Below, piece by piece: positions 1 through 12,210 of a stretch of DNA of 64,000 nt. Below the pieces are notes generated by a model. That model was not told where the DNA came from. It saw only the letters and a list, made by a program, of their open reading frames with translations, and did no database searches. The position numbers and the translations under genes were made by a program. The stretch comes from Zymobacter palmae (GTDB lineage Bacteria > Pseudomonadota > Gammaproteobacteria > Pseudomonadales > Halomonadaceae). The stretch's first letter is position 1; each line of letters opens with the position of its first letter. The stretch lies in the NCBI RefSeq assembly GCF_003610015.1, contig NZ_AP018933.1:1-64000 (forward strand). Direction: 5' to 3'.

Positions 1-1467
1 GTGTCGACAGGTCTTTGGCAAAAATGTCTCGCATACCTTCAGGATGAATTGAGCTCTCAGCAGTTCAACACCTGGATCCGCCCGTTGCAGGTGGAAAGCG
101 ATATGGACAGCAATACGCTTGTCCTCTTGGCTCCCAACCGTTTCGTACGGGATTGGGTCAGTGACAAGTACCTCAAGCGCATCAATGAACTGCTGCGCGA
201 ACAGACCTCTGGCAAGCCTCCAAAAGTCTCGCTGGGTATCGGTAGCCGCCGAGCGGCCGCCGCACCGGCAGCGGCTCCCAAGGAGCGCCCGCGTGGGGTA
301 GCCACGCCGAGCGCGCGCCCTGCTGCGCCGCGGGTTGAGTTCGGTCAGAACAGCGAAGACAACGCTGCTGCGGACATCGACGAAGCGCCGGCTGTCGTGC
401 GTGGTAACGCTGCGCGCCACGTGCAGGTCGAGGGGGGGCTCAAGCACCAGAGCGGCCTGAATCCCAACTTCACCTTCGACACCTTCGTCGAAGGTAAGTC
501 GAACCAGCTGGCCCGCGCCGCTTCCCGCCAGGTCGCCGAGAACCCGGGCGGTGCCTACAACCCACTGTTCCTGTACGGCGGTGTCGGTCTAGGTAAGACC
601 CATCTGATGCACGCTGTCGGCAATCAGTTGGCGGGGCTGCGTGAGAATGCACGCGTGGTCTATCTGCATTCCGAGCGTTTCGTGGCGGATATGGTGAAGG
701 CACTGCAGCTCAACGCCATCAACGATTTCAAGCGTTTCTACCGCAGCGTCGATGCTCTGCTGATTGACGATATCCAGTTCTTCGCTGGCAAGGAACGTTC
801 GCAGGAAGAGTTCTTCCACACTTTCAATGCGTTGCTTGAAGGCGGTCAGCAGATGATTCTGACCTCGGACCGCTATCCCAAAGAAATCGCGGGCGTCGAA
901 GAGCGTCTGAAGTCGCGCTTTGGTTGGGGGCTGACCGTCGCCATCGAACCGCCAGAGCTGGAAACACGCGTTGCCATTCTGATGAAGAAAGCGGAGCAGG
1001 CAGAAGTCGATCTACCTCACAGCGCCGCGTTCTTCATCGCCCAGAAGATTCGCTCCAATGTGCGCGAGCTGGAAGGTGCCCTGAAGAAAGTCATTGCTGA
1101 CTCTCACTTCATGGGCCGTCCCATCACGCAGGAATTCATTCGCGAATCACTGAAGGATCTGCTGGCTCTTCAAGACAAGCAGGTCGGCGTCGACAATATT
1201 CAACGTACGGTGGCGGAGTACTACAAGATCAAGGTGGCCGATCTGCACTCCAAACGCCGTTCGCGTTCGGTAGCACGCCCGCGCCAGGTTGCGATGGCGC
1301 TCGCCAAGGAGCTGACCAACCATAGTCTGCCCGAGATCGGTGATGCCTTCGGCGGACGCGATCACACCACCGTGCTGCACGCCTGCCGCAAGGTCGCCGA
1401 GCTGCGCGAAGAAAATGCGGATATCCGCGAGGACTACAAGAACCTGATGCGCCTGCTGACCAGCTAA
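1..1467 (+). CDS. dnaA: Chromosomal replication initiator protein DnaA
   Basis: DnaA binds DnaA boxes at oriC and, with ATP bound, melts the origin and loads DnaB helicase. The 488-residue product has an N-terminal DnaB-interaction domain (about 1-75), an Ala/Pro-rich linker (about 84-145), an AAA+ domain with Walker A GGVGLGKT (193-200) and Walker B LLIDD, and a C-terminal DNA-binding domain with the signature DHTTVLH (454-460). It begins with GTG at base 1, so its promoter lies outside the window. dnaN follows after 188 bp. The likely target, a DnaA-box cluster, is about 22 kb away next to mnmG, not beside dnaA. Confidence 0.98.
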   Translation: MSTGLWQKCLAYLQDELSSQQFNTWIRPLQVESDMDSNTLVLLAPNRFVRDWVSDKYLKRINELLREQTSGKPPKVSLGIGSRRAAAAPAAAPKERPRGVATPSARPAAPRVEFGQNSEDNAAADIDEAPAVVRGNAARHVQVEGGLKHQSGLNPNFTFDTFVEGKSNQLARAASRQVAENPGGAYNPLFLYGGVGLGKTHLMHAVGNQLAGLRENARVVYLHSERFVADMVKALQLNAINDFKRFYRSVDALLIDDIQFFAGKERSQEEFFHTFNALLEGGQQMILTSDRYPKEIAGVEERLKSRFGWGLTVAIEPPELETRVAILMKKAEQAEVDLPHSAAFFIAQKIRSNVRELEGALKKVIADSHFMGRPITQEFIRESLKDLLALQDKQVGVDNIQRTVAEYYKIKVADLHSKRRSRSVARPRQVAMALAKELTNHSLPEIGDAFGGRDHTTVLHACRKVAELREENADIREDYKNLMRLLTS

Positions 1468-1655
1468 GGCACACGGGGTAGACCGTCTGCCGCGGGGAAC
1501 ATGACCGTTTCCGCAAGGCCGATGGCATAGGTCACAATGGCAATAGGCGCAGGTCGTCAAACGCGCTACAGTCATGCCATGATATCGTTATGGAATCACA
1601 CCGCAGGTGTGTCTTCCGACAGAAGTTTCAGCCCAGATACGAAGAGCGGAATGCC

Positions 1656-2777
1656 ATGAAATTCTCCATCACACGCGAAGCCCTGCTGCGCCCCCTTTCT
1701 CTCGTGGCAGGCGTCGTGGAACGCCGCCAGACGCTGCCGGTTCTCTCAAACGTGCTGCTGGACGCCAGTGACAACGGGTTGAGCCTGACCGGTACCGACC
1801 TTGAGGTCGAACTGATCGGTCACGCCGACATGGATACGCTGGACGCCGCAGGCGCCACTACGGTTCCTGCCCGCAAGCTGATGGATATCTGCAAGTCGCT
1901 TCCCGACAGCACGATGATCAACATCGCGCTGGAAGAAGGTCGTGCCGTGCTGCGCGCTGGCCGCTCTCGCTTCACGTTGTCGACACTGAGCGCCGCCGAA
2001 TTCCCGAACATTGAGGAAGGCAAGCAAGACAGCGAACTGACACTGCCGCGCGGTACGTTGAAGCGCCTGATCGATGCCACATCGTTCGCTATGGCACAGC
2101 AAGACGTCCGCTACTACCTGAACGGTATGCTGTTCGAGCTGAAACCGGATGAAGTCCGCGTCGTTGCAACCGACGGTCACCGTCTGGCAACCGCTGCCGC
2201 TACAGGACAGTATGATCTGGCCGCTCCGCAGCGCCTGATCCTGCCACGCAAGGGTGTACTCGAACTGGCACGCCTGCTTGACGACAGCGATGAACCGATC
2301 ACGCTGGTCATCGGCCCGAACCATCTGCGCGCACGCACAGGCGGGTTTGTGTTCACCTCCAAGCTGATCGATGGCAAGTTCCCTGACTACGAACGCGTCA
2401 TCCCGCGCGGCGGCGACAAGCACGTGCTGGCCGAGCGTGGCGAGCTGCGTCAGGTACTGTCCCGTACCGCGATCCTTTCCAACGAAAAATACCGTGGTGT
2501 TCGCTTGTTCATCGAAAGCGGCAACCTACGCGTTCAGGCCAACAACCCTGAGCAGGAAGAAGCGGAAGAGAACATCAACGTCGATTACCAAGGCAACAGC
2601 CTCGAGATCGGCTTCAACGTCGGCTATCTAGTCGATGTGCTGAACGTGTTGGACTCCGACCGCGTACACATCACGCTGTCCGATCCGAACAGCAGTGCGC
2701 TGCTGGAACGTGCGCTGGATGACGACGTCAAGATGGCCGTCACGGCTCAGTACGTCGTAATGCCGATGCGCCTGTAA
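1656..2777 (+). CDS. dnaN: DNA polymerase III beta subunit (sliding clamp)
   Basis: This is the sliding clamp that tethers DNA polymerase III to DNA; the family forms a ring-shaped dimer of three-domain subunits. The 373-residue product starts MKFSITREALL and ends YVVMPMRL, the usual clamp termini. I chose the ATG at 1656. An in-frame ATG at 1590 would add 22 residues that do not look like clamp sequence. The gene lies in the conserved dnaA-dnaN-recF-gyrB order, and its length matches the family. Confidence 0.97.
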   Translation: MKFSITREALLRPLSLVAGVVERRQTLPVLSNVLLDASDNGLSLTGTDLEVELIGHADMDTLDAAGATTVPARKLMDICKSLPDSTMINIALEEGRAVLRAGRSRFTLSTLSAAEFPNIEEGKQDSELTLPRGTLKRLIDATSFAMAQQDVRYYLNGMLFELKPDEVRVVATDGHRLATAAATGQYDLAAPQRLILPRKGVLELARLLDDSDEPITLVIGPNHLRARTGGFVFTSKLIDGKFPDYERVIPRGGDKHVLAERGELRQVLSRTAILSNEKYRGVRLFIESGNLRVQANNPEQEEAEENINVDYQGNSLEIGFNVGYLVDVLNVLDSDRVHITLSDPNSSALLERALDDDVKMAVTAQYVVMPMRL

Positions 2778-2831
2778 TCGCAGCGCTCGCGTTTTTATCA
2801 TGCGCCCTTCATACGGTACGCAGTGATGACG

Positions 2832-2868
2832 AGGATGCCCATGTCGCCCGCGCGAGATGGGCATCCTT
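2832..2868 (+). terminator. Hairpin between dnaN and recF, possible weak terminator
   Basis: A perfect 11-bp inverted repeat (2832-2842 with 2857-2867, loop of 14) lies 55 bp after the dnaN stop. It is followed by only two T residues, so termination is uncertain. It may act as a partial terminator or an mRNA-stabilising hairpin between dnaN and recF. Confidence 0.35.
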
Positions 2869-2949
2869 GCGTCTGTGCCTTGGCACCTTGCCGTTTAGAG
2901 GCTCCGCATTGGCCGCCTTTCCGTATTATTCCCTTTCTGGTAAATCACC

Positions 2950-6553
<3,604 letters not shown>

Positions 6554-6643
6554 CATCGCTAGGACGTCTATTCCGACCACTGTCGTACGCTCAGACAGGC
6601 GGCCTCATTCATCGGGGCTGTTTGTCTGCTTCATGGAGTCAGG

Positions 6644-8023
6644 ATGACGTCACTACGCATACAGCCTGATATGCGCCACCCCGTGACCCGGCAGCGCGTC
6701 TGCCCAATGTGCGATACCGTCAGTACGCTGCCGGAACTGGCACGCGGTGAACGTGCGCACTGCCGTTATTGTGGTCACGTACTGTTTAAGCGCCGCCATG
6801 TGCCAATAGGAACACCAGCGGCACTGGCGATCACGGCGCTGATCCTGCTGGCGTTCTCGCTCAGCTACGACTACATCTCCTTTTCTTCCTCAGGCATATC
6901 GCACTCGATCACGCTGCCTCAGGCGGCCACGACCCCCATGGTGCTGAACTACCCCGTTCTGACGCTGCTGTTCGTGATCTTCGTGTTGCTACTGCCTGCG
7001 CTGTACCTCATTGGCACCCTCTACCTCTACCTGATTCTGGCCCTACGTCGGCAGTCAGGCCGCGCCCGTTATGTGGCACGTCTGATGCACTATTCCCTGA
7101 CGTGGGTCATGCCGGATATCTTCGTGGTCGGAGTACTGGTTAGCCTGATCAAGATCATGTCGATGGCCTCGATCAGCGTCGGAATATCATTCTGGACCTT
7201 CTGTGGGTTCAGCCTGCTCACGTTGCTGACGGTCGCCCACACCAGCTGGAACGAAATATGGGAAGCGCTCGGCGGCCCATGCCGCGCCCCTAAGATGGAC
7301 ACGTCCAAGCGTGGCCTGCAACAAGGCATGACCTGCTGTCATGTCTGCCAGCAGCCTGGACGGGTCGATGAACACGGCCACGGCCGCTGCACACGTTGCA
7401 ATGAAGTGCTCCATGCCCGTACGCGCAACTCCATCCAGCATACGCTGGCGCTGCTGCTAGTGGCGGCCATGCTCTATATCCCTTCCATGCTGTGGCCAGT
7501 CATGACCATCAACCAGCTGGGAGATCACGCCCACCAGACTATCATTGGCGGGGTGCTGCTGCTGATCGGCTACAGTGACTATCCCGTCGCCTTGGTGATC
7601 TTCTTCGCTAGCGTGATGGTGCCCGTGGCCAAGCTGATGGCACTGCTGTGGCTGTGCCTGAAGACGCGTCAACCATTGCCGTTTCGCTATCGCAACCGCA
7701 TGCGCCTCTATCACGTCACGCACTTCATCGGCCGCTGGTCGATGATCGACGTTTTCGTCGTGACAGTGCTAGGCTCAATGGTGCAGCTGGGAGCACTGAT
7801 GGCGATCATTCCCGAACACGGTATCGTGGCCTTCGCCAGCGTTGTCGTCATCACCATGGTCGCCGCAGAACGCTTCGATCCGCGCCTCATGTGGGACGCT
7901 GCCGAAGACGCTTTTCTCCGCCAGAATACCTCCCTGCAAGAGGTCATGAAGACCTCGCACACTTCATCAGGACAGGACGATATTGCCGATGCAGCCTTCG
8001 ACAGCACCCAAGAGCAGGGCTAA
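6644..8023 (+). CDS. pqiA: PqiA-type inner-membrane protein
   Basis: PqiA is the multi-spanning inner-membrane partner of the MCE protein PqiB in an envelope lipid-transport system. The 459-residue protein carries two PqiA repeats. Each begins with a zinc-ribbon-like pair of CxxC motifs (CPMC/CRYC near 20-45 and CHVC/CTRC near 230-255) and is followed by several hydrophobic helices. The gene overlaps pqiB by 35 bp and forms the first member of a pqiABC operon. In E. coli the homologous operon is induced by paraquat; no regulatory site was recognised here. Confidence 0.93.
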   Translation: MTSLRIQPDMRHPVTRQRVCPMCDTVSTLPELARGERAHCRYCGHVLFKRRHVPIGTPAALAITALILLAFSLSYDYISFSSSGISHSITLPQAATTPMVLNYPVLTLLFVIFVLLLPALYLIGTLYLYLILALRRQSGRARYVARLMHYSLTWVMPDIFVVGVLVSLIKIMSMASISVGISFWTFCGFSLLTLLTVAHTSWNEIWEALGGPCRAPKMDTSKRGLQQGMTCCHVCQQPGRVDEHGHGRCTRCNEVLHARTRNSIQHTLALLLVAAMLYIPSMLWPVMTINQLGDHAHQTIIGGVLLLIGYSDYPVALVIFFASVMVPVAKLMALLWLCLKTRQPLPFRYRNRMRLYHVTHFIGRWSMIDVFVVTVLGSMVQLGALMAIIPEHGIVAFASVVVITMVAAERFDPRLMWDAAEDAFLRQNTSLQEVMKTSHTSSGQDDIADAAFDSTQEQG

Positions 8024-9635
8024 ACGTCTCAGCGATGCCATTTCGCCAATCTGGTTCGTGCCGCTGCTGGCACTGCTGATCGGATTATGGATGGTCATCC
8101 ATGCCATCACCCAGACTGGGCCGATCATCACCCTGTCGATCCAGAGTGCCGAGGGCATTCAGGCCGGCACGGAGATTCGCGCCCGCAGCGTCAAGGTGGG
8201 TGAGGTTAATCGCGTCGAACTGTCCGATGATGCGCACAGCGTGTTCATCAAGGCGCGCCTCAATCCGGAATACGAACACCTGCTCGGTCAGAACGCTCGC
8301 TTCTGGGTCGTGAAGCCCCGCATCGGCCCAGAAGGCATCAGCGGTCTTAGCACCGTGCTGTCCGGTACCTATATTGAGCTACTGCCCGATATGACCGAAG
8401 ACGAGCCGATCAAGACGTTCGACGTGCTCGATCAGCCCCCCATTGCACTGGCTGACGCCAACGGCCTGCGCATCGGGCTGGACAGCGACAGCGCCAGTTC
8501 ACTCAGCGTCGGTGACCCCGTCATCTTCAAGGGGTATACGGTCGGCCGCGTGGAATCATCAACGTTCGACCCCAAAGAACGCAAGATCCACTACGATATC
8601 TACATTTTCCACGAATATCGTGACCTGATCACTCAGAACACCCATTTCTGGCTGACATCGGGGGTCAACTTCACGCTAACGTCGGAAGGATTCAAAGCGG
8701 GTATCGGATCACTGGAAACGCTGGTCAGCGGTGGCGTCACTTTCGAAGTAACGGATGGCGTCGACCCCGGCCCCACCGTCGCCGAAAATACCCGCTTCCG
8801 GCTCTACAATGATGAAGATGATGCCAAACAGGGCAGCTACAACCAGTACATCGAGTACGTAGTGATGGTCGACGACTCGGTGCGCGGACTGATCGAAGGC
8901 GCACCGGTCGAATACCGTGGTCTGCGCATCGGGACCGTGACCGCGCTGCCGTGGCACATTAAAAGCCTCAGCGACAACAACCAGCAGGGCTTCCGCATTC
9001 CGGTGCTGATCCGCATTGAGCCTCAGCGCCTGCAGCCAGTGGTCACCGACGACGATCTGCGCAATACGCGTCAGCGTCTTGACGCCATGATCAAACACGG
9101 CCTGCGTGCCTCGCTGGTAACGGGCAACATGCTGACTGGCGCGCTGTTTGTTGATCTGAGCGTGGTCGACAAACCCTCGCCTTATCAACCACAGCTGTAC
9201 GATGGCAAGCCGGTATTCCCGAGTCAGCCAGGTGGCTTCAGCCAGATCACGGGCAAAGTTTCGACGCTGCTGGATAATTTGAACTCGCTGCAGCTGGGGT
9301 CCGTGGTGGGTAACCTCAATACGACGCTGAAGAACACCAGCGACATGACGGAACAGCTGACCCGTACGGTCAAAGGGCTCAACGACGTCATGGCATCGCC
9401 CACGTTCCAGCAGCTGCCAGCAGACATCCAGCAGTCGATCCGTTCACTGCGCAACACGATGGATGGGTTCTCGCAGCAATCGCCGACCTATCGCGAGCTA
9501 CAGGGCACGATTACGCAGCTGAACCAGTTGCTGCGCAATGCTCAGCCCGCGGTTCGTAAGATCAGCGACAAGCCCAATGCTCTGATCTTCGACGGCGGCA
9601 ACGCCAAAGATCCTCAACCGAAGGCGCACCCATGA
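7989..9635 (+). CDS. pqiB: MCE-domain protein PqiB
   Basis: PqiB belongs to the MCE family, whose members form hexameric tubes that carry lipids between the inner and outer membranes. The 548-residue product has one N-terminal membrane helix (about 18-40) followed by three MCE-type repeats, each marked by a segment like GTEIRARSVKVGEV. The C-terminal region (about 415-515) is helical and rich in Leu and Gln, as expected for the central channel. I chose the ATG at 7989; a TTG two codons upstream is also possible. It overlaps pqiA by 35 bp and pqiC by 4 bp, indicating translational coupling. Confidence 0.93.
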   Translation: MQPSTAPKSRAKRLSDAISPIWFVPLLALLIGLWMVIHAITQTGPIITLSIQSAEGIQAGTEIRARSVKVGEVNRVELSDDAHSVFIKARLNPEYEHLLGQNARFWVVKPRIGPEGISGLSTVLSGTYIELLPDMTEDEPIKTFDVLDQPPIALADANGLRIGLDSDSASSLSVGDPVIFKGYTVGRVESSTFDPKERKIHYDIYIFHEYRDLITQNTHFWLTSGVNFTLTSEGFKAGIGSLETLVSGGVTFEVTDGVDPGPTVAENTRFRLYNDEDDAKQGSYNQYIEYVVMVDDSVRGLIEGAPVEYRGLRIGTVTALPWHIKSLSDNNQQGFRIPVLIRIEPQRLQPVVTDDDLRNTRQRLDAMIKHGLRASLVTGNMLTGALFVDLSVVDKPSPYQPQLYDGKPVFPSQPGGFSQITGKVSTLLDNLNSLQLGSVVGNLNTTLKNTSDMTEQLTRTVKGLNDVMASPTFQQLPADIQQSIRSLRNTMDGFSQQSPTYRELQGTITQLNQLLRNAQPAVRKISDKPNALIFDGGNAKDPQPKAHP

Positions 9636-10267
9636 GGCAATCGGCCATGTTTCCACGACTGACGTTTTTATCGCGGGCGGCACGCAGGTCATGGCCTGCG
9701 CTGCTGCTGAGCATGCTACTGGCAGGTTGTGGCAGCTCGCCCGTCGCCACTCACCAGTACACGCTGCCCCAGCACCCGCTGGTCACACCGCAGGCGGCCT
9801 CTGTCGCGCCCGCCAAGCAAGGGGCCTTGATCATGCCTGTCCAGCTGGCGGGGCAGTTACAGGTCAACGGGATCGTTTTCCAGACCTCGCCGGTTGAGGT
9901 CAACGAAGCTCGCAACAACCTCTGGGCTGACACCCTGTCCAGCCAGCTCGACCGTTCGCTGTATCAAGCCCTGTCGAACCGCACTCGTACCGTCAGCCTG
10001 ATGACGGGCGATTCTGCTGACGTGCCTAGCTACTACGTCACCGTCCAGATCAACCAGTTTCAGGGACGCTATGACGGCAAAGCTATCGTAAGTGGCCTGT
10101 ACCGTATATTGGATGCCGAACGGCGCATCATCCGTCAGCATGCGTTCTCATATGAAGAACCGCTGGCGCAGGATGGCTATGCCGCCCTCGTTGATGCACT
10201 GGACAGGAACGTCCAGCAGCTGGCAGATAATATCGCGCAGCAGCTCGACGCACTGTCCCGCCAATAA
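9632..10267 (+). CDS. pqiC: PqiC-like outer-membrane lipoprotein
   Basis: This is a 211-residue lipoprotein. The N-terminus is basic, then hydrophobic, and ends in the lipobox LLAGC, so Cys33 is the predicted lipidated residue. The rest fits the ABC-type transport auxiliary lipoprotein family (DUF330), whose member PqiC is the outer-membrane end of the PqiABC system. The start ATG overlaps the pqiB stop (ATGA). A strong terminator follows at 10291, closing the operon. Confidence 0.9.
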   Translation: MRQSAMFPRLTFLSRAARRSWPALLLSMLLAGCGSSPVATHQYTLPQHPLVTPQAASVAPAKQGALIMPVQLAGQLQVNGIVFQTSPVEVNEARNNLWADTLSSQLDRSLYQALSNRTRTVSLMTGDSADVPSYYVTVQINQFQGRYDGKAIVSGLYRILDAERRIIRQHAFSYEEPLAQDGYAALVDALDRNVQQLADNIAQQLDALSRQ

Positions 10268-10290
10268 CGCTACTGCTATCTTGGAATAAG

Positions 10291-10323
10291 AAAGGCTCAC
10301 CTCCTTCCGGAGGTGAGCCTTTT
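10291..10323 (+). terminator. Rho-independent terminator of pqiABC
   Basis: A GC-rich perfect stem, AGGCTCACCTCC paired with GGAGGTGAGCCT, has a 4-base loop and is followed by TTT. It lies 24 bp after the pqiC stop codon. Confidence 0.85.
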
Positions 10324-10374
10324 GTCATCTAGCCATTTGCTGTCATATGCGCTCAGCGCCTGCTCATCGCTGTC

Positions 10375-10791
10375 TTATTCGGCAACCGACGCGTCACCAT
10401 AGCCTTCTTCTACGGCTTGAATACCATAGCTGTCAGATGAACCATAGCCGTAACCATCATCGTCGTCATCCAGCGGTGTCGCTTCGATCAGCGCCTTGAT
10501 TTCGTCGGTACGATCCATGTTTTCGTCCAGCATCTGCTGGATCAGCGCGAGCGCACGGCTGCCCGCATGGAAAGCCCACAGCGTCAGGCTGTAGAAAGAC
10601 ATCGTTACCTGCGAGCAGAGGTCTTCGATACGATCAAGTTCAGGCGTTCGTTCAGTAATGCGGTACGTCAGTTCACCGGAATGCACCAGGCTCACCCAAG
10701 CGTCACGACGAGAAGTGTCGAGGCCACGTACATCAAAACCAGCGTAGACAGTAGTGTAGTTCAACAGATTGCGAACGGATTCAACAGACAT
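10375..10791 (-). CDS. Hypothetical acidic protein
   Basis: I do not recognise this 138-residue protein. The first 100 residues look like an alpha-helical soluble domain with no signal peptide or membrane helix. The tail (about 105-138) is low-complexity and acidic, with a run of five Asp and alternating Gly-Tyr/Ser residues. A good ribosome-binding site (AGGGGAAA) precedes the ATG at 10791. The gene stands alone between the pqiABC terminator and an AT-rich gap. Codon use resembles the neighbours, so it is probably a real gene. Confidence 0.7.
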   Translation of the reverse strand: MSVESVRNLLNYTTVYAGFDVRGLDTSRRDAWVSLVHSGELTYRITERTPELDRIEDLCSQVTMSFYSLTLWAFHAGSRALALIQQMLDENMDRTDEIKALIEATPLDDDDDGYGYGSSDSYGIQAVEEGYGDASVAE

Positions 10792-11151
10792 GATGTTTCC
10801 CCTATTGTTATTATTATCAATACATTGCAGCGATATGCTGCATGGCTATAGTGCCAATTTTATAAAATAATAACTACACCCTGTGGTTGTCGAGAAAGAA
10901 TTTAATGATGTTTGGTAAAGAAAGTATTATTCGATAAGGTGGCTTTTTCCGTCATTATTCCAAAAGCAAGAAGAGCACCCCTTGCTCTCTCATTCTAAGC
11001 ACCCTCCAGGCACCATAAAAAATAAACGCATGGCATATTACACCATATATAGCGTGCCAAATTTATCCACCGTAAAAAGCCACTTTATTAATCATTAAAT
11101 CAAATAATGGTGCCATTATAAATAGAATAACACTTTATTTTTATAGGATAG

Positions 11152-11176
11152 AAAAAGGACTGATGACCATCAGTCC
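11152..11176 (-). terminator. Rho-independent terminator, minus strand
   Basis: A perfect 9-bp stem (GGACTGATG with CATCAGTCC) has a 2-base gap in the loop. On the minus strand it is followed by TTTTT. It would end transcripts from the acetyltransferase gene at 11400-11879 and from the small ORF that stops inside it. Confidence 0.7.
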
Positions 11177-11337
11177 CTGTACGCGCTGAATATGAAGCCA
11201 TCAGGCATCATGCTGGCACCTGCTCCTGAATGGCGAATGAAATAGCACAGGATAGACACCATTAAAAGCATAAATTTAACTATTAAATCAATGTATTGAT
11301 AGCAAAGAACATCAGAAAAACGACCAAATATCGCCAT
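11170..11337 (-). CDS. Possible small hydrophobic protein (55 aa)
   Basis: An ATG at 11337 opens 55 codons that end with TGA inside the minus-strand terminator hairpin. The product would have one hydrophobic stretch (about residues 16-34, LVKFMLLMVSILCYF-like) flanked by charged residues, as in single-pass small membrane proteins. No good ribosome-binding site is visible, and the composition could arise by chance in AT-rich DNA. The positional fit with the terminator is the main reason to list it. Confidence 0.25.
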   Translation of the reverse strand: MAIFGRFSDVLCYQYIDLIVKFMLLMVSILCYFIRHSGAGASMMPDGFIFSAYRD

Positions 11338-11399
11338 GTTTCTGGCGAGTAAATTCTGCCATTGACCGGCAAAGGCAACGCATTGATAGATGCGCGTAT

Positions 11400-11879
11400 T
11401 TATAGCGTTGCAGGGCGGCTCATGGGCAAATAGCGTATACCGTGTTCACAGCAAAGGTCTTCGTCACGGCCAACGAAGCCAAAGGCGCGGTAGGCGGGAA
11501 TAGCGTAGACGCTGGCGTTGACGGTAAACGGCTTTTCCAGCGATGCTCGAGCCTTCATTAGAGGAAGCACGTGGGCCCAGAGCTGGCGGGCATACCCCTT
11601 GCCATGGTGATTCCGGGCAACAAACAGGTGGCGAACGTGACGCGCTTCATGAAGGCCAATCACCCCGATTATTTCACCCTGCTCGGCTTGCATAACGTAA
11701 TAATCATGATGTTTATCCAACAGATAGGTGCGAATCGCGTCGGTGGAAAGATAGCGTTCGAAAAAGGAAGCCTGCACCTGTTCGGGACTTTCTGCCAGAA
11801 ACAGTTCCAGCATGTCATGAATCATGGTGCTGATATCAGAGGCATGCTCAGAACAGGCTGGAACGATCTGCGTATACAT
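11400..11879 (-). CDS. GNAT family N-acetyltransferase
   Basis: This 159-residue protein fits the GNAT fold, which transfers acetyl from acetyl-CoA to an amine. The acetyl-CoA loop region reads HLFVARNHHGKGYARQLW, matching the family pattern R/Q-x-x-G-x-G/A. The substrate is unknown. I chose the ATG at 11879, preceded by AGGAAG; an upstream in-frame ATG at 11915 would add 12 residues. It is a single minus-strand gene, with its likely terminator at 11152-11176. Confidence 0.85.
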   Translation of the reverse strand: MYTQIVPACSEHASDISTMIHDMLELFLAESPEQVQASFFERYLSTDAIRTYLLDKHHDYYVMQAEQGEIIGVIGLHEARHVRHLFVARNHHGKGYARQLWAHVLPLMKARASLEKPFTVNASVYAIPAYRAFGFVGRDEDLCCEHGIRYLPMSRPATL

Positions 11880-12210
11880 GGCGCTTCCTTCTCGATAGTC
11901 GCGGGAAGCCTTCATCCTAAGCGCATATCAAAGATAACGTCCATAAGCACTTAGGCAGTTAAAAGAGCACCATGACCTATTAGCAGGTCAATGGTGCACA
12001 AACTGACGTATCCCCGGCCTCGTTGTTCTTGTTATACGGCCGCCGAGAAAGCGCATTATTGTTATAGTTATCCGCTGCTTCCTCGCGATCTACCTTATGC
12101 TTTCGTCTGGATCGAGGCTATAACGAGCACTTGTCACCCACCAGCTTACGACACCCAAAGAACGCACCGTCTCGATAATTTGCTACCGTCTTCCCTTGCG
12201 GGGGAACTCG
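11880..12210. other. Intergenic region upstream of the acetyltransferase gene
   Basis: These 331 bp carry the probable acetyltransferase promoter and the minus-strand terminator-like hairpin at 11961-11997. A plus-strand open frame through here continues into the antisense of the glycosyltransferase gene and is not convincing. No RNA gene was recognised. Confidence 0.5.
11961..11997 (-). terminator. Terminator-like hairpin, minus strand
   Basis: A 12-bp stem (GCACCATGACCT with AGGTCAATGGTGC, one bulged A) has a 6-base loop. On the minus strand it is followed by CTCTTTT. It lies about 210 bp beyond the stop of the glycosyltransferase gene, the nearest gene that could read into it. Confidence 0.55.

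Larger units (their letters stand above)
10792..11399. other. AT-rich intergenic region of about 600 bp
   Basis: This gap is clearly more AT-rich than its flanks. It holds the probable promoter of the acidic protein gene, an exact 10-bp inverted pair (GTGGCTTTTT near 10941, AAAAAGCCAC near 11077) separated by about 130 bp, a minus-strand terminator at 11152-11176 and a possible 55-codon ORF. Nothing else was recognised. Confidence 0.6.

Noticed and set aside
1-1655. DnaA-box cluster near dnaA as an alternative origin
   Set aside because: No TTATCCACA-type boxes were seen in the dnaA-dnaN gap; sequence before base 1 is not available, so a second cluster there cannot be excluded.
6554-6643. 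Hairpin after gyrB (AGACAGGCGGCC with GGCTGTTTGTCT)
   Set aside because: It needs several G-T pairs and has no T-run; too weak to call a terminator.
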